Shown in pieces: positions 25,786-37,775 of a stretch of 64,000 bases of DNA (position 1 is the first letter of the stretch; every line of letters begins with the position of its first letter). The position numbers were made by a program, and so were the translations under genes. Origin of the DNA: Cunninghamella blakesleeana (lineage: Eukaryota; Mucoromycota; Mucoromycetes; Mucorales; Cunninghamellaceae); assembly GCA_017871115.1 (NCBI GenBank), contig JAFCIZ010000004.1, forward strand, positions 472,501 through 536,500, written 5' to 3'. A model generated the notes under the pieces. The model saw nothing but the letters and a program-made list of their open reading frames with translations. It was not told the origin of the DNA and did no database searches.

Positions 25786-27369
25786 ATGAGCGGGATAACA
25801 GCAGAAGAAAGAGCAAAATATGCTGAGATTTTTCAAGCTCGTGGACAAGTTAATGGTTATATGTCAGGTATCATCTATAAAAAAATAATACATTCCTTCA
25901 TCTATTTACCATACCATATATTAATATAAATACAACTTATTTTAAAGGTGCAATTGCTCGTGATGTGTTATTAAGTTCTAATTTACCACCAAGTCGGCTT
26001 GAACGTATATGGTAAATAAGGAAGATAATGTAGAATATATATATATATATATATATATGTATATTTAATAAAGAGAAAAAAAAAAAAGCACCAACTTGAT
26101 AATATTCTTATTGTTTATTTATTACTATTAATATTTATACATTACTCTTATTATTATTATCATTTATACATAGGGATCTTTCCGATATAGATAAAGATGG
26201 CAACTTGGATTTTGAAGAGTTTTGTATTGCTATGCATTTAACTTTCGATTGTATTAATGGTATTGAAGCCCCTATATCGCTTCCTCCTCAATTTATTCCA
26301 GCTTCTAAAGCACATTTATTATCTTATTCTCAACAACAACCAGTGTATAGTCAACCTACTGGATATGTTCAACAACAGCAACCTGTACCTACTCAACCTA
26401 CTGGTTATGGATATCAACAACCACAACCTACCGGCTATGCTTCACCTAATCCAATTGAATTCAGTTGGGATATTGCCCCTCAAGATATGACTACTTATCA
26501 AAATATTTATTCAAAATATGCTAATGATACTGGAAAAGTGAAATGTAAAGCAAATAAGTAGTAAATAAATGAATGTATGTGTAGATGATAATAGATGATC
26601 ATTTATTTATTATTATTTTTAATATCTAGTTGGGCAAATGGAAGATTTTTATAGTACACTTGGATTGTCAAGAACAGATTTAACCAATGCATGGACACTT
26701 GTAGATGTCAATCATACCCATTCCTTAACACAGGATCAATGTTTATTATTCTATCATATATTAAATCAACGTACGAAGGGATGCACGATTCCAAAGACAT
26801 TACCACCCGATTTACATTCAGCTTTTGCTGGGGAATATGCAGCAGATTTAGGAGAAAGACCAGGTACTGGAACAGGACAGCGTAAAGGCAACAGTAATAA
26901 GAGTGCCAAATTAGCAGATAGTTATGTGAACCGATTAGGTGTAGCAAGTACCTCTCTTAGTAGCAAAGGCTCTTCTGTGAAAAAAGATGATCAATATGAT
27001 GAAGAAGAAATGCTGAAAAGAGAATTACAAGCTTTAAAGGAACAAGTGAAAGAAGCAGAAGAAAAAAAGAGATTAATGGAAAAAAACGGTAATGATGATG
27101 AAAATCAATCTTATGAATCCTTTGCATCAAGACCTTTAAGAGATCAGTTCCAAGCCTTATATGATTATAAATTAAAACAATTAACGGATCAAGCAGATAT
27201 AGAAGATAAAGTGAAAAAACAAGAAAGGGATATTGAAGCAGCTAGAGATGCAGTGCGTCGTTTGAATAGAATTGTAGATGATGTACGTGATAAAAAGAGA
27301 GAATTGGAATCCTTATTGGACGAAAGAAGATTAGAAGTACAAAAAACTTTACGTGCTATGAATAGTTAG
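25786..27369 (+). CDS. END3: End3, actin-regulatory complex/endocytosis protein
   Basis: Four exons (25786-25867, 25948-26011, 26174-26544, 26630-27369) give about 418 residues. An EH domain at the N-terminus has GAIARDVLLSSNLPPSRLERIW and a canonical EF-hand loop DIDKDGNLDFEEF. A Gln/Pro/Tyr-rich linker carries several QPTGY repeats (about 26330-26440). A second, degenerate EH-like domain (PQDMTTYQNIYSKYANDTGKVKF, then LGLSRTDLTNAW) and the signature FYHILNQRTKGCTIP with PPDLHSAF follow, as in yeast End3. The C-terminus is a long coiled coil (about 320-415). The protein links Pan1 and Sla1 in the actin patch coat during endocytosis. It is longer than yeast End3 because of the linker. The QPTGY repeats match those seen in Pan1-type linkers. 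Confidence 0.94.
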
Positions 27370-28770
27370 AATCTCTATTATTTTTCTTATTTTTTTTTTT
27401 ATTATTCTGTAATAAACGAACGACTTTATTTTTATTTTTAGTGATTTAAATAAATAAATAGTAATTATAAAGTTTTAGTTATAAATATCTTTTATATATT
27501 TATATCTTTTATATTTTTATTTATATGTTTTATTATTGCTACACAACACTAAAAAAGATCGATGCTGATAGTAAATATCATATATATCAAGGAATAAAAA
27601 AAAGGGGAACATATAAAAAAAAATGACGACAGTGTAATTTTTTTTGTATGCTATATCACATGATCAATTATGGCTCAGCTTTTTTTTTTTTATTGCAATA
27701 CCATGTTTTTGAAGTGTTGTAAAAAGAGTGGTTATAAAATCTTATCACTCCCTCTCCTTATTTATTGTTTTTTTTATTGGATTATTAGTTTATCTATCAT
27801 TTCTCACTCTTTTCACTCTTTTTTCCCAGGATTACTTTCTTCCTAGGTATCACTTTTTATTTTTATTTTGAAGTCTCCAGATCAAATATATAGTATGACC
27901 AAAAAAAAAAAAAAAAAAAATGTTTTCATTATCTTTTTTTGCCACATTTTTACGTACTTTTTTTTTTTTTTTTAATTAGATCGTTGAATGATTATTAATT
28001 CTATTGAATGATTATTAATTATTACGTATATCTTTTATTTGTTTATTTCATGCATAAATATATATTTTATTAATAATTCTTTACCAATTTTTTCTTTTTT
28101 AATTTTACAGCTAAAAAAGGAACTCGCCACTTCATAGCCTCAATGAAAGTGAAAAAGAATCATTAGAACTATCCTTTTTTATTTTCTGTTTATGGTATAT
28201 TTTGAAAATCAAGCATTTTCATTGGATCTTTTATTCTTTTTTGATAAGATAAAAGATTCTCTTGTTCCTTTCCGATAGAATTCATGCGCACAAAAAAAAA
28301 GCGTTTCATAATCATTTGAATTTTCTTGTATGTATGAACGTATCTTATTTTTTTTTTTCAATTTAAAAGTCTAATGCCATATTTTATATATACATAATTT
28401 AAAAATAAATAAACTATTTCTAAAAATAAAATAGGATTTACAATTATCATCATAAAAAATATTAATATTTTTATTTTTTAATATTTAGTATTAAAAAAAA
28501 AAAAAAAAAAAATTGTAAAAAAAAAAAAGTAAAAAAAAAGGATATAGAAAAGAAAAAAAGAGTAAAGAAAGAAGTTGATAATATATATATACAGATACAC
28601 ACATACATACAAAGATATAAAATAAATAAAACATATAAAATAAAATAAAAGGAGAGAGAGAAAAAAAAAGAAAAGAAAAGAATAATACTGACGCTCATAA
28701 TAAAATAAAAAATGAATACAAATAAATAGAATAAAATAAAAAATGTACAAAAATAAAAAATAAAAAAAAT
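27370..28770. other. Intergenic, convergent 3' ends
   Basis: About 1.4 kb between the End3 and C2H2 stops. It holds poly-A/T blocks, a 17-bp direct repeat (TTGAATGATTATTAATT at about 27984-28000 and 28004-28020) and long purine-rich A/G runs on the plus strand at 28495-28690. Apparent frames there are low-complexity. I see no gene. Confidence 0.55.
27984..28020 (+). repeat. 17-bp tandem-like direct repeat, two copies
   Basis: TTGAATGATTATTAATT occurs twice, offset by 20 bp. The copies are identical. They lie in the convergent gap after End3 and no function is evident. Confidence 0.8.
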
Positions 28771-30047
28771 CTAATTGCTGTTGTTATTATCGTTGTTAGT
28801 GGTATCTACCATTTTGAAAGGGATAAAACCCCAATCTTTAAAAATTTTGTGAATATTACGAACATGAGATTCATGATGTCTTTTCAAATCATGTTTGCGA
28901 GCAAACCGTTTGGAGCATACTTCACAAGCAAAGTTCTTGGGGCGGTTAGGGTCATGAGTTAATATATGTTCCTTCATATTGTTAGATCGATTGCTTGTAC
29001 GTGAGCAATGAGGACAATGGAATTTACCATGACGTGTTGGGGGTTTTTTATTGACTTTATGATTGGCATTTTCCTTGCTTGTTGTTGTTTTTTTGTTTTT
29101 CTTTGTGTTGATTTCACAATCTTCTTTTTCTTCATCATCATCTTGTTGTTGCAACTGTTGATGACTTATAGTACCAGTACTATTAGTCGCTGTAGTTGTT
29201 GTCATAATAGGTGAATGAAGGTCCAATATGTTTTGAATAGGATTCATGTTATTTTGAAGAGATTGCCATTGATTCAATAGCCATTCATCATTTATATTAT
29301 TATTATCATTATTATCATTAAAAGCAGTAGAAACTTCTGATTGATGATGATGGTTATTACCAATAGAAAAACAAGAAAGGGAAGGAGACATAGCTGGGTC
29401 AAACGTAGTAGAAGTGGCAGTAAAGGGAGAGAGAGGAGGATAAGAGCTTAAGCTTGGCGATACCATGATATCATTTACATTAATTAAAGGTGTAGTAGAA
29501 GGCGATTGGATAGTTAAGCCTTGATGCATAGCATTGGCTAATAAAGTACCGGGAGAAGCAGCAGTAGCATTGATAGAAGAAGAAGAAGAAGAGGAAGAAT
29601 ATGAAGAATGAGAGGAAGATAAACCATGATGACCATAATGGGGAAAAGTATAAGAAGAAGGAAGGGTATAAGGAGAAAGCATACCACTGCCGTTACAATT
29701 TCCACCAACACCACAATGATGAGGTGTAGTAGGGGAATAAAAAGAAATATCGGATTCACAAGTAGAAGTAGATAATAATTGTAAAGAAGGATCACATTGG
29801 TGTTGTTGAGATGATGGTAAGGAAGGTGAAGAAATTAATATAGGATCCATTTCATCTGTTAAACAAAAATCTTGATTTGGTTTATAGTTGGGTACAAAGA
29901 TAGCATTGTTTTCATGAATTAATGAGTCAGCAGCTGAAGAAAAAGAGCCAAAGGAAGAGGCAATGCCTGAATTAATACAATTATAATAAAAATAAAAATG
30001 ACAATAGAATATATAAATAGGTAATAGATAAGTATAAGATGTATATG

Positions 30048-30091
<44 letters not shown>

Positions 30092-30413
30092 TATAAATAT
30101 ATATAAATATAAATAATTTCTATTATTATTATATTATTTCTACTTCTTCTCTATTTCTTTTAATATTTTTTTAAAAAAAGTTACCATAACTACCAATATC
30201 ATGAGTATGATTCATATCAGTTGGAGTCATGGCATTAACAGGTAATTGTTGCTGTTGTTCATTAGAAGAAGAAGTAGGAATAGGAATATAATAGGTATAA
30301 TTATTAAAGTCATGATTCACTTGATCCATACCAGCAATTTCTTGGGAAAGTGCAACCTCAGGTTGAGACTTGGCTGACAATTTAGAAAAAAAAGTTTGAA
30401 GAGAAGTGTTCAT
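28771..30413 (-). CDS. C2H2 zinc-finger transcription factor (two C-terminal fingers)
   Basis: Two exons (30413-30185, 29966-28771) give about 474 residues. The N-terminal 340 residues are Ser/Gln/Asn/Pro-rich and disordered, typical of an activation region. An acidic then basic patch (DDDEEKEDCE, then Lys-rich) precedes two adjacent C2H2 fingers: Cys394/Cys397 with His410/His414, and Cys423/Cys426 with His439/His443 (within one residue). The linker is LTHDPNRPKNFAC. The finger helices read NRSNNMKEH and RKHDLKRHH. Two tandem C-terminal fingers are the layout of Msn2/Msn4 and of several developmental regulators, but identity cannot be fixed. The protein should bind DNA in the nucleus. It is divergent from pyruvate kinase across a 741-bp region that contains an AGGGG motif. 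Confidence 0.88.
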
Positions 30414-31154
30414 TATAATAAAATAGATTGTTGTATAGATTGATTTATTTTATTTTATTTTAATAACAAAGTGAATTATTATTAAAAAAAAAAAAGAAAG
30501 AGAGATTACTTAAAAAAAAAAAAATAGAAAAAAGTGTTATAAAGAGAAAAGAAAAGAGTTAAAAGAAACTGAATTTAAGCTTTTTTTATAATAAAATAAA
30601 ATAAAAAAAAAAAGGATGAAAAAATAAAACTCCTCTACTTTGAACTTTTTAAAAAAAAGGGGGGGGAGGGGAACTGATCAATTTTTATATTATTTTTGCT
30701 CAGTAAATAAAAAGGATATATATGGTAGGAGGATATTGTTACTATAATTTTTAATTTTTTACCCGAAGAAAATAAACAGTGATACAAATGACGCATTTTT
30801 TTTATGGTAACTTTCTATTTTTTCTTCTCAAATTTACTATTTCTTTTTTTCTTTTTTTGTAATACCTTTCGGTTCAAACAATCCATCAAAAACGTGGCAA
30901 CCCTTTTTATATTGTTTGTTAAAAAAAAAGTTTATTTTATTTCCTATTATCCTAAAACAAAACACTTAATTTTTAAAACAAATGTTTTTTTTTTATGATT
31001 GACATGAATTGAGAGAGAGAGAGAGAGAGAAACCCTTGATCCAAGGGAAAATTAAAAATTCTTGGTAAAATTAAAAAATTATGTATTTACCAATCTTTCT
31101 TTCTTTAACCTTTTTCATATAATTTAAATTATATTATAATACAATAAAATAAAA
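30414..31154. promoter_or_regulatory. Divergent upstream region between C2H2 factor and pyruvate kinase
   Basis: About 741 bp between two divergent starts. Visible features are a G-rich block with AGGGG (stress-response-element core) at about 30659-30672 and a (GA)10 tract at 31011-31030. There are also many poly-A/T runs, which often exclude nucleosomes in fungal promoters. The regulatory role is inferred. Confidence 0.5.
31011..31030 (+). repeat. (GA)10 tract upstream of pyruvate kinase
   Basis: Twenty bases of uninterrupted GA lie about 125 bp before the pyruvate kinase start. GA tracts can bind GAGA-type factors or be simple microsatellites. Confidence 0.85.
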
Positions 31155-33144
31155 ATGGCCCATCTTAAAAAAACACCCGTCTCATTACCAATTCAATGGA
31201 TTGCTGATATGGATGTCGATGTAAAACCAAACCATGCTAGAAAAACTTCAATTATTTGTACAATAGGCCCAAAAACAAATCATGTAGATAAACTAATCGA
31301 TTTAATCGATGCTGGTATGAATATTGTTCGAATGAATTTTTCTCATGGTGACTATGAAGTAATGTATATATATATATATATATATTTATATATAATAAAA
31401 TAAGAATATATATTTATTAAAAATCACTTTTTATTTATCAATTATCAAGTATCATAAATCCGTTTTGGATAATGCTCGAAAGGCTAGTGCAGGTAAATAT
31501 CATAATATTAGAGTATGTCCAGGAAAAAAAAAAAAAAAAAAAAAAACCAATAGGGTTGAAAAATTAAAAGACCGCTCTTTCATCTTTTTTCAATTTTTTT
31601 TTTTTTTTTTATTAATACAACACCTTCATCTTTATTTTACTTTATATTTTTGTTATTCAACAATGAATAGAACGACCTGATAAAGTAATTGCTATAGCAT
31701 TAGATACAAAAGGGCCAGAAATTAGAACTGGTATGATGAAGGACGATAAAGAATTACCTATTCAAAAGGGAACAGAATTATTATTTCATACTGATGATCA
31801 ATATGCTACGAGCTGTGATGATAAGATTATGTATGTGGATTATAAAAACTTACCCAAAGTGATTGAAGTAGGCAAAATGATATATGTAGACGATGGAGTA
31901 CTTTCTTTTCAAGTCCAAGAAGTTTTTGAAGACCATGTCAAAGTAGTAGCCTTAAACGATGGCAAACTAGCAAGTAAAAAAGGTGTCAATTTACCCAACA
32001 CCAATGTGGATTTACCTGCCTTATCAGAAAAAGATAAAAGTGATTTAATGTTTGGTGTAGAAAATGGTGTAGATATGATCTTTGCTTCTTTTATTCGACG
32101 TGGGCAAGATGTTAAAGATATTCGTCGCGTCTTGGGTGAAAAGGGGAAACATATTAAAATCATTTGCAAATTAGAAAATCACCAAGGATGTGAAAATTTT
32201 GATGAAATATTAAACGAAACAGACGGCATCATGATTGCAAGAGGGGATTTAGGTATTGAAATTCCTTGTGAGCGAGTCTTTATTGCTCAAAAAATGATGA
32301 TTGCTAAATGTAATTTGCAAGGTAAGCCAGTGGCATGTGCTACACAAATGCTGGAATCCATGACTTATCATCCAAGACCTACTAGGGCAGAAGTTTCGGA
32401 TGTAGCTAACGCAGTTTTAGATGGCGCTGATTTGGTAATGTTATCTGGGGAAACAGCGAAAGGGGATTATCCTATTGAAGCAGTGAAAACCATGGCATCC
32501 ACTTGCGAATTGGCTGAATCAATTATTTGCCACCCTCCTCTTTTTAATGAATTACGTCAACTTACGCCTTGGCCAACAGAAACAACAGGTAAGAAAGAAA
32601 AGAATAAAAAAAAGGGGGAATAGGAAAAAACATGAAAATGATAACGAGGAAACCTTTTTTAAAAAATAAATAAAATAATTAAATAAAAAAAAGTTGTAAT
32701 CATGATTTAAAAATAATACTATTACTGTTTCTCCTTTAATAGAAACCATTGCGTGTGCTGCTGTTTCTGCTGCTGATGAACAAAATGCTGGTGCAATTAT
32801 CGTTCTTTCAAAATCAGGTCATACTGCTCGTTTAGTTTCTAAATATCGTCCTACCCAACCTATTATTGTCGTTACAAGAAACGAACAAACAGCTCGCCAA
32901 TCACATCTTTCAAGAGGAGTTTTTCCATTTGTTTATGTAGGTGAAACTGAAAAAAATTGGGATCATGATGTTGAAACAAGGTACACCAAAATAATAATAA
33001 AAAATAAAAACAAAAACCATATATCATCTATAAATATATAACTGTATATATGTATATATTAATCTAGAATTCGATGGGGAATTACTCAAGGTAAAAAATA
33101 TGGATTACTTAAATCGAATGACTCTGTTATTGTTGTCCAAGGTA

Positions 33145-33188
<44 letters not shown>

Positions 33189-33303
33189 TAATATAGTGAA
33201 TGAATATTTATATCAATATTTTTTTTTTTTTTTTTTTGATTATAAAGGTTGGAAAGGTGGACTTGGAAATACAAATACAATTCGTGTCTTGATTGCACCA
33301 TGA
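31155..33303 (+). CDS. PYK1: Pyruvate kinase
   Basis: Six exons (31155-31358, 31450-31492, 31671-32588, 32743-32980, 33068-33141, 33248-33303) give about 510 residues. The enzyme converts phosphoenolpyruvate and ADP to pyruvate and ATP in the cytosol. Visible blocks are [59 protein letters not shown], the active-site signature [38 protein letters not shown] and [11 protein letters not shown]. The C-domain has [14 protein letters not shown] and a [17 protein letters not shown] loop that in fungi helps bind fructose 1,6-bisphosphate. Exon 2 is only 43 nt. Its donor is the GTAAAT at 31493, not the later GTATGT at 31513, because only the first keeps frame into [10 protein letters not shown]. Intron 2 holds a poly-A run and a poly-T run. 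No residue is missing. Confidence 0.97.
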
Positions 33304-33762
33304 AAAATTAGAAGTCTGATCGAAAACATATCAAATAATATTTATTCATGCCATTTTCGATAAAGTTCATACGATATAGAAATTAACTTGAAACAATGCT
33401 ATTTTTTTTCTTATTACTTTACACTTTTTTTATTTATTTATGAATAAACATATTTTATATTTATATTAAAACATATAATAATATTAACATACTTGTCAGA
33501 AGTTATGGTTTTTTTTGATTAAATTAAAAAATGTATGCATAAAGATGATTAGTCCGATTTTCATTGTACAACTTGAAAGACCAATTAAAAGTCAGGTGGG
33601 CAGACAAAAAAAAAAAAAAAAGAATCTCTCACACACTTTATTTTTTTACTTTCTTTTTTCTCTTTTTATATCTATAATTGTATCTTTTTTTATTATTATT
33701 TTATCTTATCTTTTTAACCTCAATCTATTTCTATATAATATATATATATATATATAATAGTA

Positions 33763-33793
<31 letters not shown>

Positions 33794-33964
33794 TAATAGT
33801 TAAGAGTATATATATATATATATATAGAGCAATAAATATATAATAATATATATCTATATAACATAATAAGAAATACATCAACCATATTTGCATTATTAAT
33901 CTACGTATATGTCAAGGACTATTATCAACAATTTATATTTTATCTATTTTATATTTTTTAATTA
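33304..33964. other. Intergenic between pyruvate kinase and methyltransferase
   Basis: Contains poly-A at about 33606-33620, then (TA)n and (AAT)n repeats between 33735 and 33850. No gene is supported. Confidence 0.55.
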
Positions 33965-35135
33965 ATGGGTTCACAACATAGTCGAGAAGTGGATAATAAC
34001 TATCATGGTGAAACAAAACTAAAAAAAATAACCAATAAAATAAATAGACATAAGTCATCTCATGAACCTAATAGTACTTGTGCTAGTAGTAGTAGTAATT
34101 ATAATAATAATGATAATGATAATATTGATCAAAATTATATGATAACAGAAATACAACCCAATTCTCCCACCACCACAACAGCAAAACGTAATAGCCCTTT
34201 TCATAAAAGAGCAAATATTACTATTCAAACTATTCCCGTAAATCCAGTAAGACACCAAGTAGTATTATCTGAACAAAGCTCACCTTTATCCACTCTAACA
34301 GCTATCGCAACGAAACATATCAGAAAAAATAGTACAAATAGTAATAATAATAATAACAATAATAAAAGATCAAGCAGTTATAGTAAAAAAAGTCATCGTT
34401 CCTCTTTTCATCAACAATATCACCATCAATTAGATTTAGATAATTTAAGTGCAGCTTCAGCTATAACCAGTGATGATGATGAATGTAAAACATTCCAATC
34501 CTCTTCTCGTTCTTTTATGTATTCTAGCTCAGCTGATTCATCTACTTCTTTACCTTTATTATCGCCTCCTTCAACTATATTACACCGTACTTTTGGCTCA
34601 TCTCATTTTGATGATCAACCTTCTAATCATGGTTTAATCGTTTACGATACTGGTTATCCGCCACCACCTTCTTCTCTTCTTCCAGTATCATCTAATAATA
34701 ACAATAATAAAAATAATAATAATAATAAAAATAATAATAATAATAAACACTATCATCCATTTAATAATAACAATTGTAATTATATCCAACCTCATCATAT
34801 CAATCATCATTATAATAATTATCATCATCCAAATTATAAAAATAGTAATAATAATAGCAATATCATTATTTCACAATCAGTACCTAATTATGATATAGCT
34901 TTATTAAAACATCAACAACAATTAAAATATAAGTGTCATTCTCATAAATTAAAATGGGTATATGATTATTACCATGACCAAGAATATAATAGGTAAGCGT
35001 GTCAATAATTAAAATTAAAATAGACAAAATTATAAAAGCAAGTGGTTTAATGAATGAATAACTAATTAATTCTAAAACCATTCCTTTTTTTTTTGCATAT
35101 ATATTTCTAGACAACTTCGACTGGTAATACATAGA

Positions 35136-35175
<40 letters not shown>

Positions 35176-36393
35176 GAGATAATAAAATATATGAGACTAA
35201 AAATGTCAAAGAGAATTAAGATGATCAAAATAAACTATTATTATTATTATTACTTTAGCATTATATATTGAAACAAATATTTGGTAAAAACATTATGGTA
35301 CCATTGGATGAACCGCCTAATAGGATATTAGATAGCAATTGTGGGAATGGGTTATGGGCATGGGAAACAAGTCAAGAATATCAAAAAAGTAAAGTGATTG
35401 GCATTGATATACAATTACCAAATGTAACGAATAGTACGTGGTTAGGGTCTCCTACTTCTACTCCTCATTTAGCAAGATTACAAAATCACAGCAATATAGA
35501 TGGCCCTATTGGCAACGACGATTGCGACGATCAAGATCAAACTAAATCAAATCGAAATATTTCTTTTATTTATGGTGATATTTTAAAACCTTTAACTTTT
35601 GATGATAACTCTTTTGATTTTATTCATCAACGTCAAGTTGGTACATTTATGCCTTTTCAACAGTGGCCCTTTTTATTAAACGAGTTTTATCGTTTATTAA
35701 GACCTGGTGGAAAAATTCAATTGGTGGAACAAGGTGAACAAGAACATATATAAATATAGAAGATATCCTTTTTTATTTTTATTTTTTATGACTATACTCA
35801 CTAAAACATATGTACAATTATATCCTTTTTATTTTTGTTTTTATTTTTATTAGATATATTATATAAAAATCCTGGGCCAGGTCTAAGTATGATAAATGAA
35901 TGGTATTGTATATCATGTAAAGAAATGGGTGTCAACCCAAGATTTTCTCAATTCATTAAAAATATGCTTATCAATTCAGGATTCGAACAAATTGAAGTAA
36001 AGGAATATACAATTCCCATTGGTGAATGGTCTAGCGATCAAAGTGAGTAAAAATAAAACAAAATAAAAAAAATAGGATATGTATAAATTTATATATAATT
36101 ATAGTGTATATATCTATATTTATTATATAATGGCGCTAAACATACTTATCCTTGATTCTCTTTTCCTTTTCTTTTCTTTTTAATAAATAGCCCAAAAGCA
36201 GCATGGATTTCTTTATAAGCAACAAATCAGCTCATTATTTAAAACAGTTCAGCCATTATGGCTTAATGAGATGGGTATGACTAAACAGGAGTATGATAGA
36301 GTATGTAAGGAAGCTATGGAAGAATTTGAAGAATACAACACAAGTGTTACTTGGAAAATATTCACAGCAATAAAACCTCAATCGACTCTTTAA
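33965..36393 (+). CDS. SAM-dependent methyltransferase with Asn-rich N-terminus and myristoylation-like start
   Basis: Five exons (33965-34992, 35111-35123, 35259-35733, 35854-36042, 36191-36393) give about 635 residues. The start MGSQHSRE fits the N-myristoylation pattern (Gly2, Ser6). Residues 10-330 are disordered and rich in Asn/Ser/His. Conserved sequence begins at LKWVYDYYHDQEYNRQLRLHYILKQIFG and enters a class I Rossmann methyltransferase: motif I RILDSNCGNGLWAW (Asp372 to Gly378), the acidic strand-2 end VIGIDIQLP, then ISFIYGDILKPLTF, DFIHQRQVG and LLRPGGKIQLVEQ. A C-terminal part GPGLSMINEWYCISCKEMG to VTWKIFTAIKP resembles the LaeA/UMT-like methyltransferases abundant in fungi. Exon 2 is only 13 nt; omitting it breaks frame. 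In motif I an Asn replaces the first Gly of GxGxG. The substrate is unknown. Confidence 0.85.
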
Positions 36394-36654
36394 ATGGTGT
36401 ATATAAAGAGATCGGTTGATTTTTTTTCCACTTTTTTTTTTATCTTTCCTACCTTCTCCCCCCTTTTTTTTCCCTTATTTTCGTTAAACTTTAAAAATAA
36501 AATAATGAATCAATGCTGGACATTTATTTTTATTTTTATTTTTACTAAAACGGTAATGTCATCTACATATCCTTTTTTTTAATCATACTATATATATATA
36601 TATATATATGTATACATATTTACCCTTATCTTTATAAAATAAATAATGCTTTTA

Positions 36655-36666
36655 CTATTATTATTA

Positions 36667-36712
<46 letters not shown>

Positions 36713-36713
36713 T
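36655..36713 (+). repeat. (ATT)n microsatellite
   Basis: About 19 ATT units with one GTT interruption. The tract is intergenic. Confidence 0.85.
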
Positions 36714-37316
36714 AGTATATACTAAAATAACTAGTTTTAGAATAAAATTGAAATATAGAGGCTAAAAAAAAAGTACATACGTAGGATATTTACTATTAAG
36801 AGAAAATTTTGTGATACATGTCATATTTAGTTATTTCCATAATCGAAGTCCTTCGATATTTCTTTCACGCGAGTTCGTTTTTGTTTTTTCCAAAATAATT
36901 TAAACTTAAATCCCCTGATTTTATATAGTAACCTGTCATATAAGATTTTTTTTATGTAACTAGAATAATAATAATTATAATAATAAAAATTCTCAAAATA
37001 CAAAGTAATAATAATAAAGAATATTTTAATACATATAATATCTTTTCTTCTTTTTTTTTTTTAAAAAAAAAATAAAAGATTCTTGATTGGATCAAGTATT
37101 ACACATGACTGAATTAATTATTCTTTTAAGTAAAAAAAAAAAATGATACAATAGCGCTATTTTAAATTTATTTATATATTTTTTGTACGTAAAAAAAAAT
37201 AATTCACTCTTCCACTCAATTGATAAAAAACCACATGGCTTATAATAATTATAAATAATAATAATCGAAACGAAAATAATATTCTATATTGGATTAAATA
37301 TAAATAAATAAAAACA

Positions 37317-37775
37317 ATGACAAAAAAAAAAGAAAAAAATCGAAACAAAGCTAGATTACTTAATTCTGTAAAAAAAAAAAAAATAGAGTGTATTCATTTT
37401 TTAAATCTCAGTTACATATCAAATTCCTTTCTCCACTTTTATACCTTTTATTTATCTATTTTAATATTTATATTTAGATATAGTATAAATTTATACTTGC
37501 AAAAAATAAATAAATAAATTATATTTATGATTCATAAAAAGTGGATTTATTTCAAAAAATATATACAGAGAAACATAGCATTACAAAAAACTAAAAGAAT
37601 CTATTTTTTTTTTAAAAAAAAAAAAGGTAAAAAGATTTATTCGTTTTTTATCCAAAAATATCCAATTTTTAGTAGAAGAAGAAGAAAAAAAGCTTGTGCA
37701 TTAATAGAAGTAATAGAAGGTGATAGATCAGACCAATCATCACGTTTAATCATTCGTCATGCAAAAAAAAACTAA
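37317..37775 (+). CDS. Putative small spliced gene, unknown product
   Basis: A candidate first exon at 37317-37367 encodes MTKKKEKNRNKARLLNS and is followed by a GTAAAA donor. A candidate last exon begins after the TTTTTAG at about 37671 and encodes a segment with KKACALIEVIEGDRSDQSS and RLIIRHAKKN before TAA at 37773-37775. The codons in the last exon are varied and read like protein rather than repeat. The middle is uncertain; one option is an exon near 37573-37625 with IALQKTKRIYF. The result would be a basic protein of under 100 residues, possibly nuclear or ribosome-associated, though that is a guess. It could equally be chance. No family is recognised. Confidence 0.25.

Noticed and set aside
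27984..28020. Two-copy 17-bp repeat considered as a CRISPR or attachment site
   Set aside because: There are only two copies, separated by 3 bases, in a fungal intergenic region with no associated genes.
28471..28750. Minus-strand frames rich in Phe/Tyr
   Set aside because: They are purine-rich simple sequence in the C2H2 3' flank and encode only low complexity.
35734..35853. Read-through of the methyltransferase after LVEQ (ending GEQEHI)
   Set aside because: It would truncate the conserved C-terminal part; splicing to 35854 keeps frame and restores family sequence.
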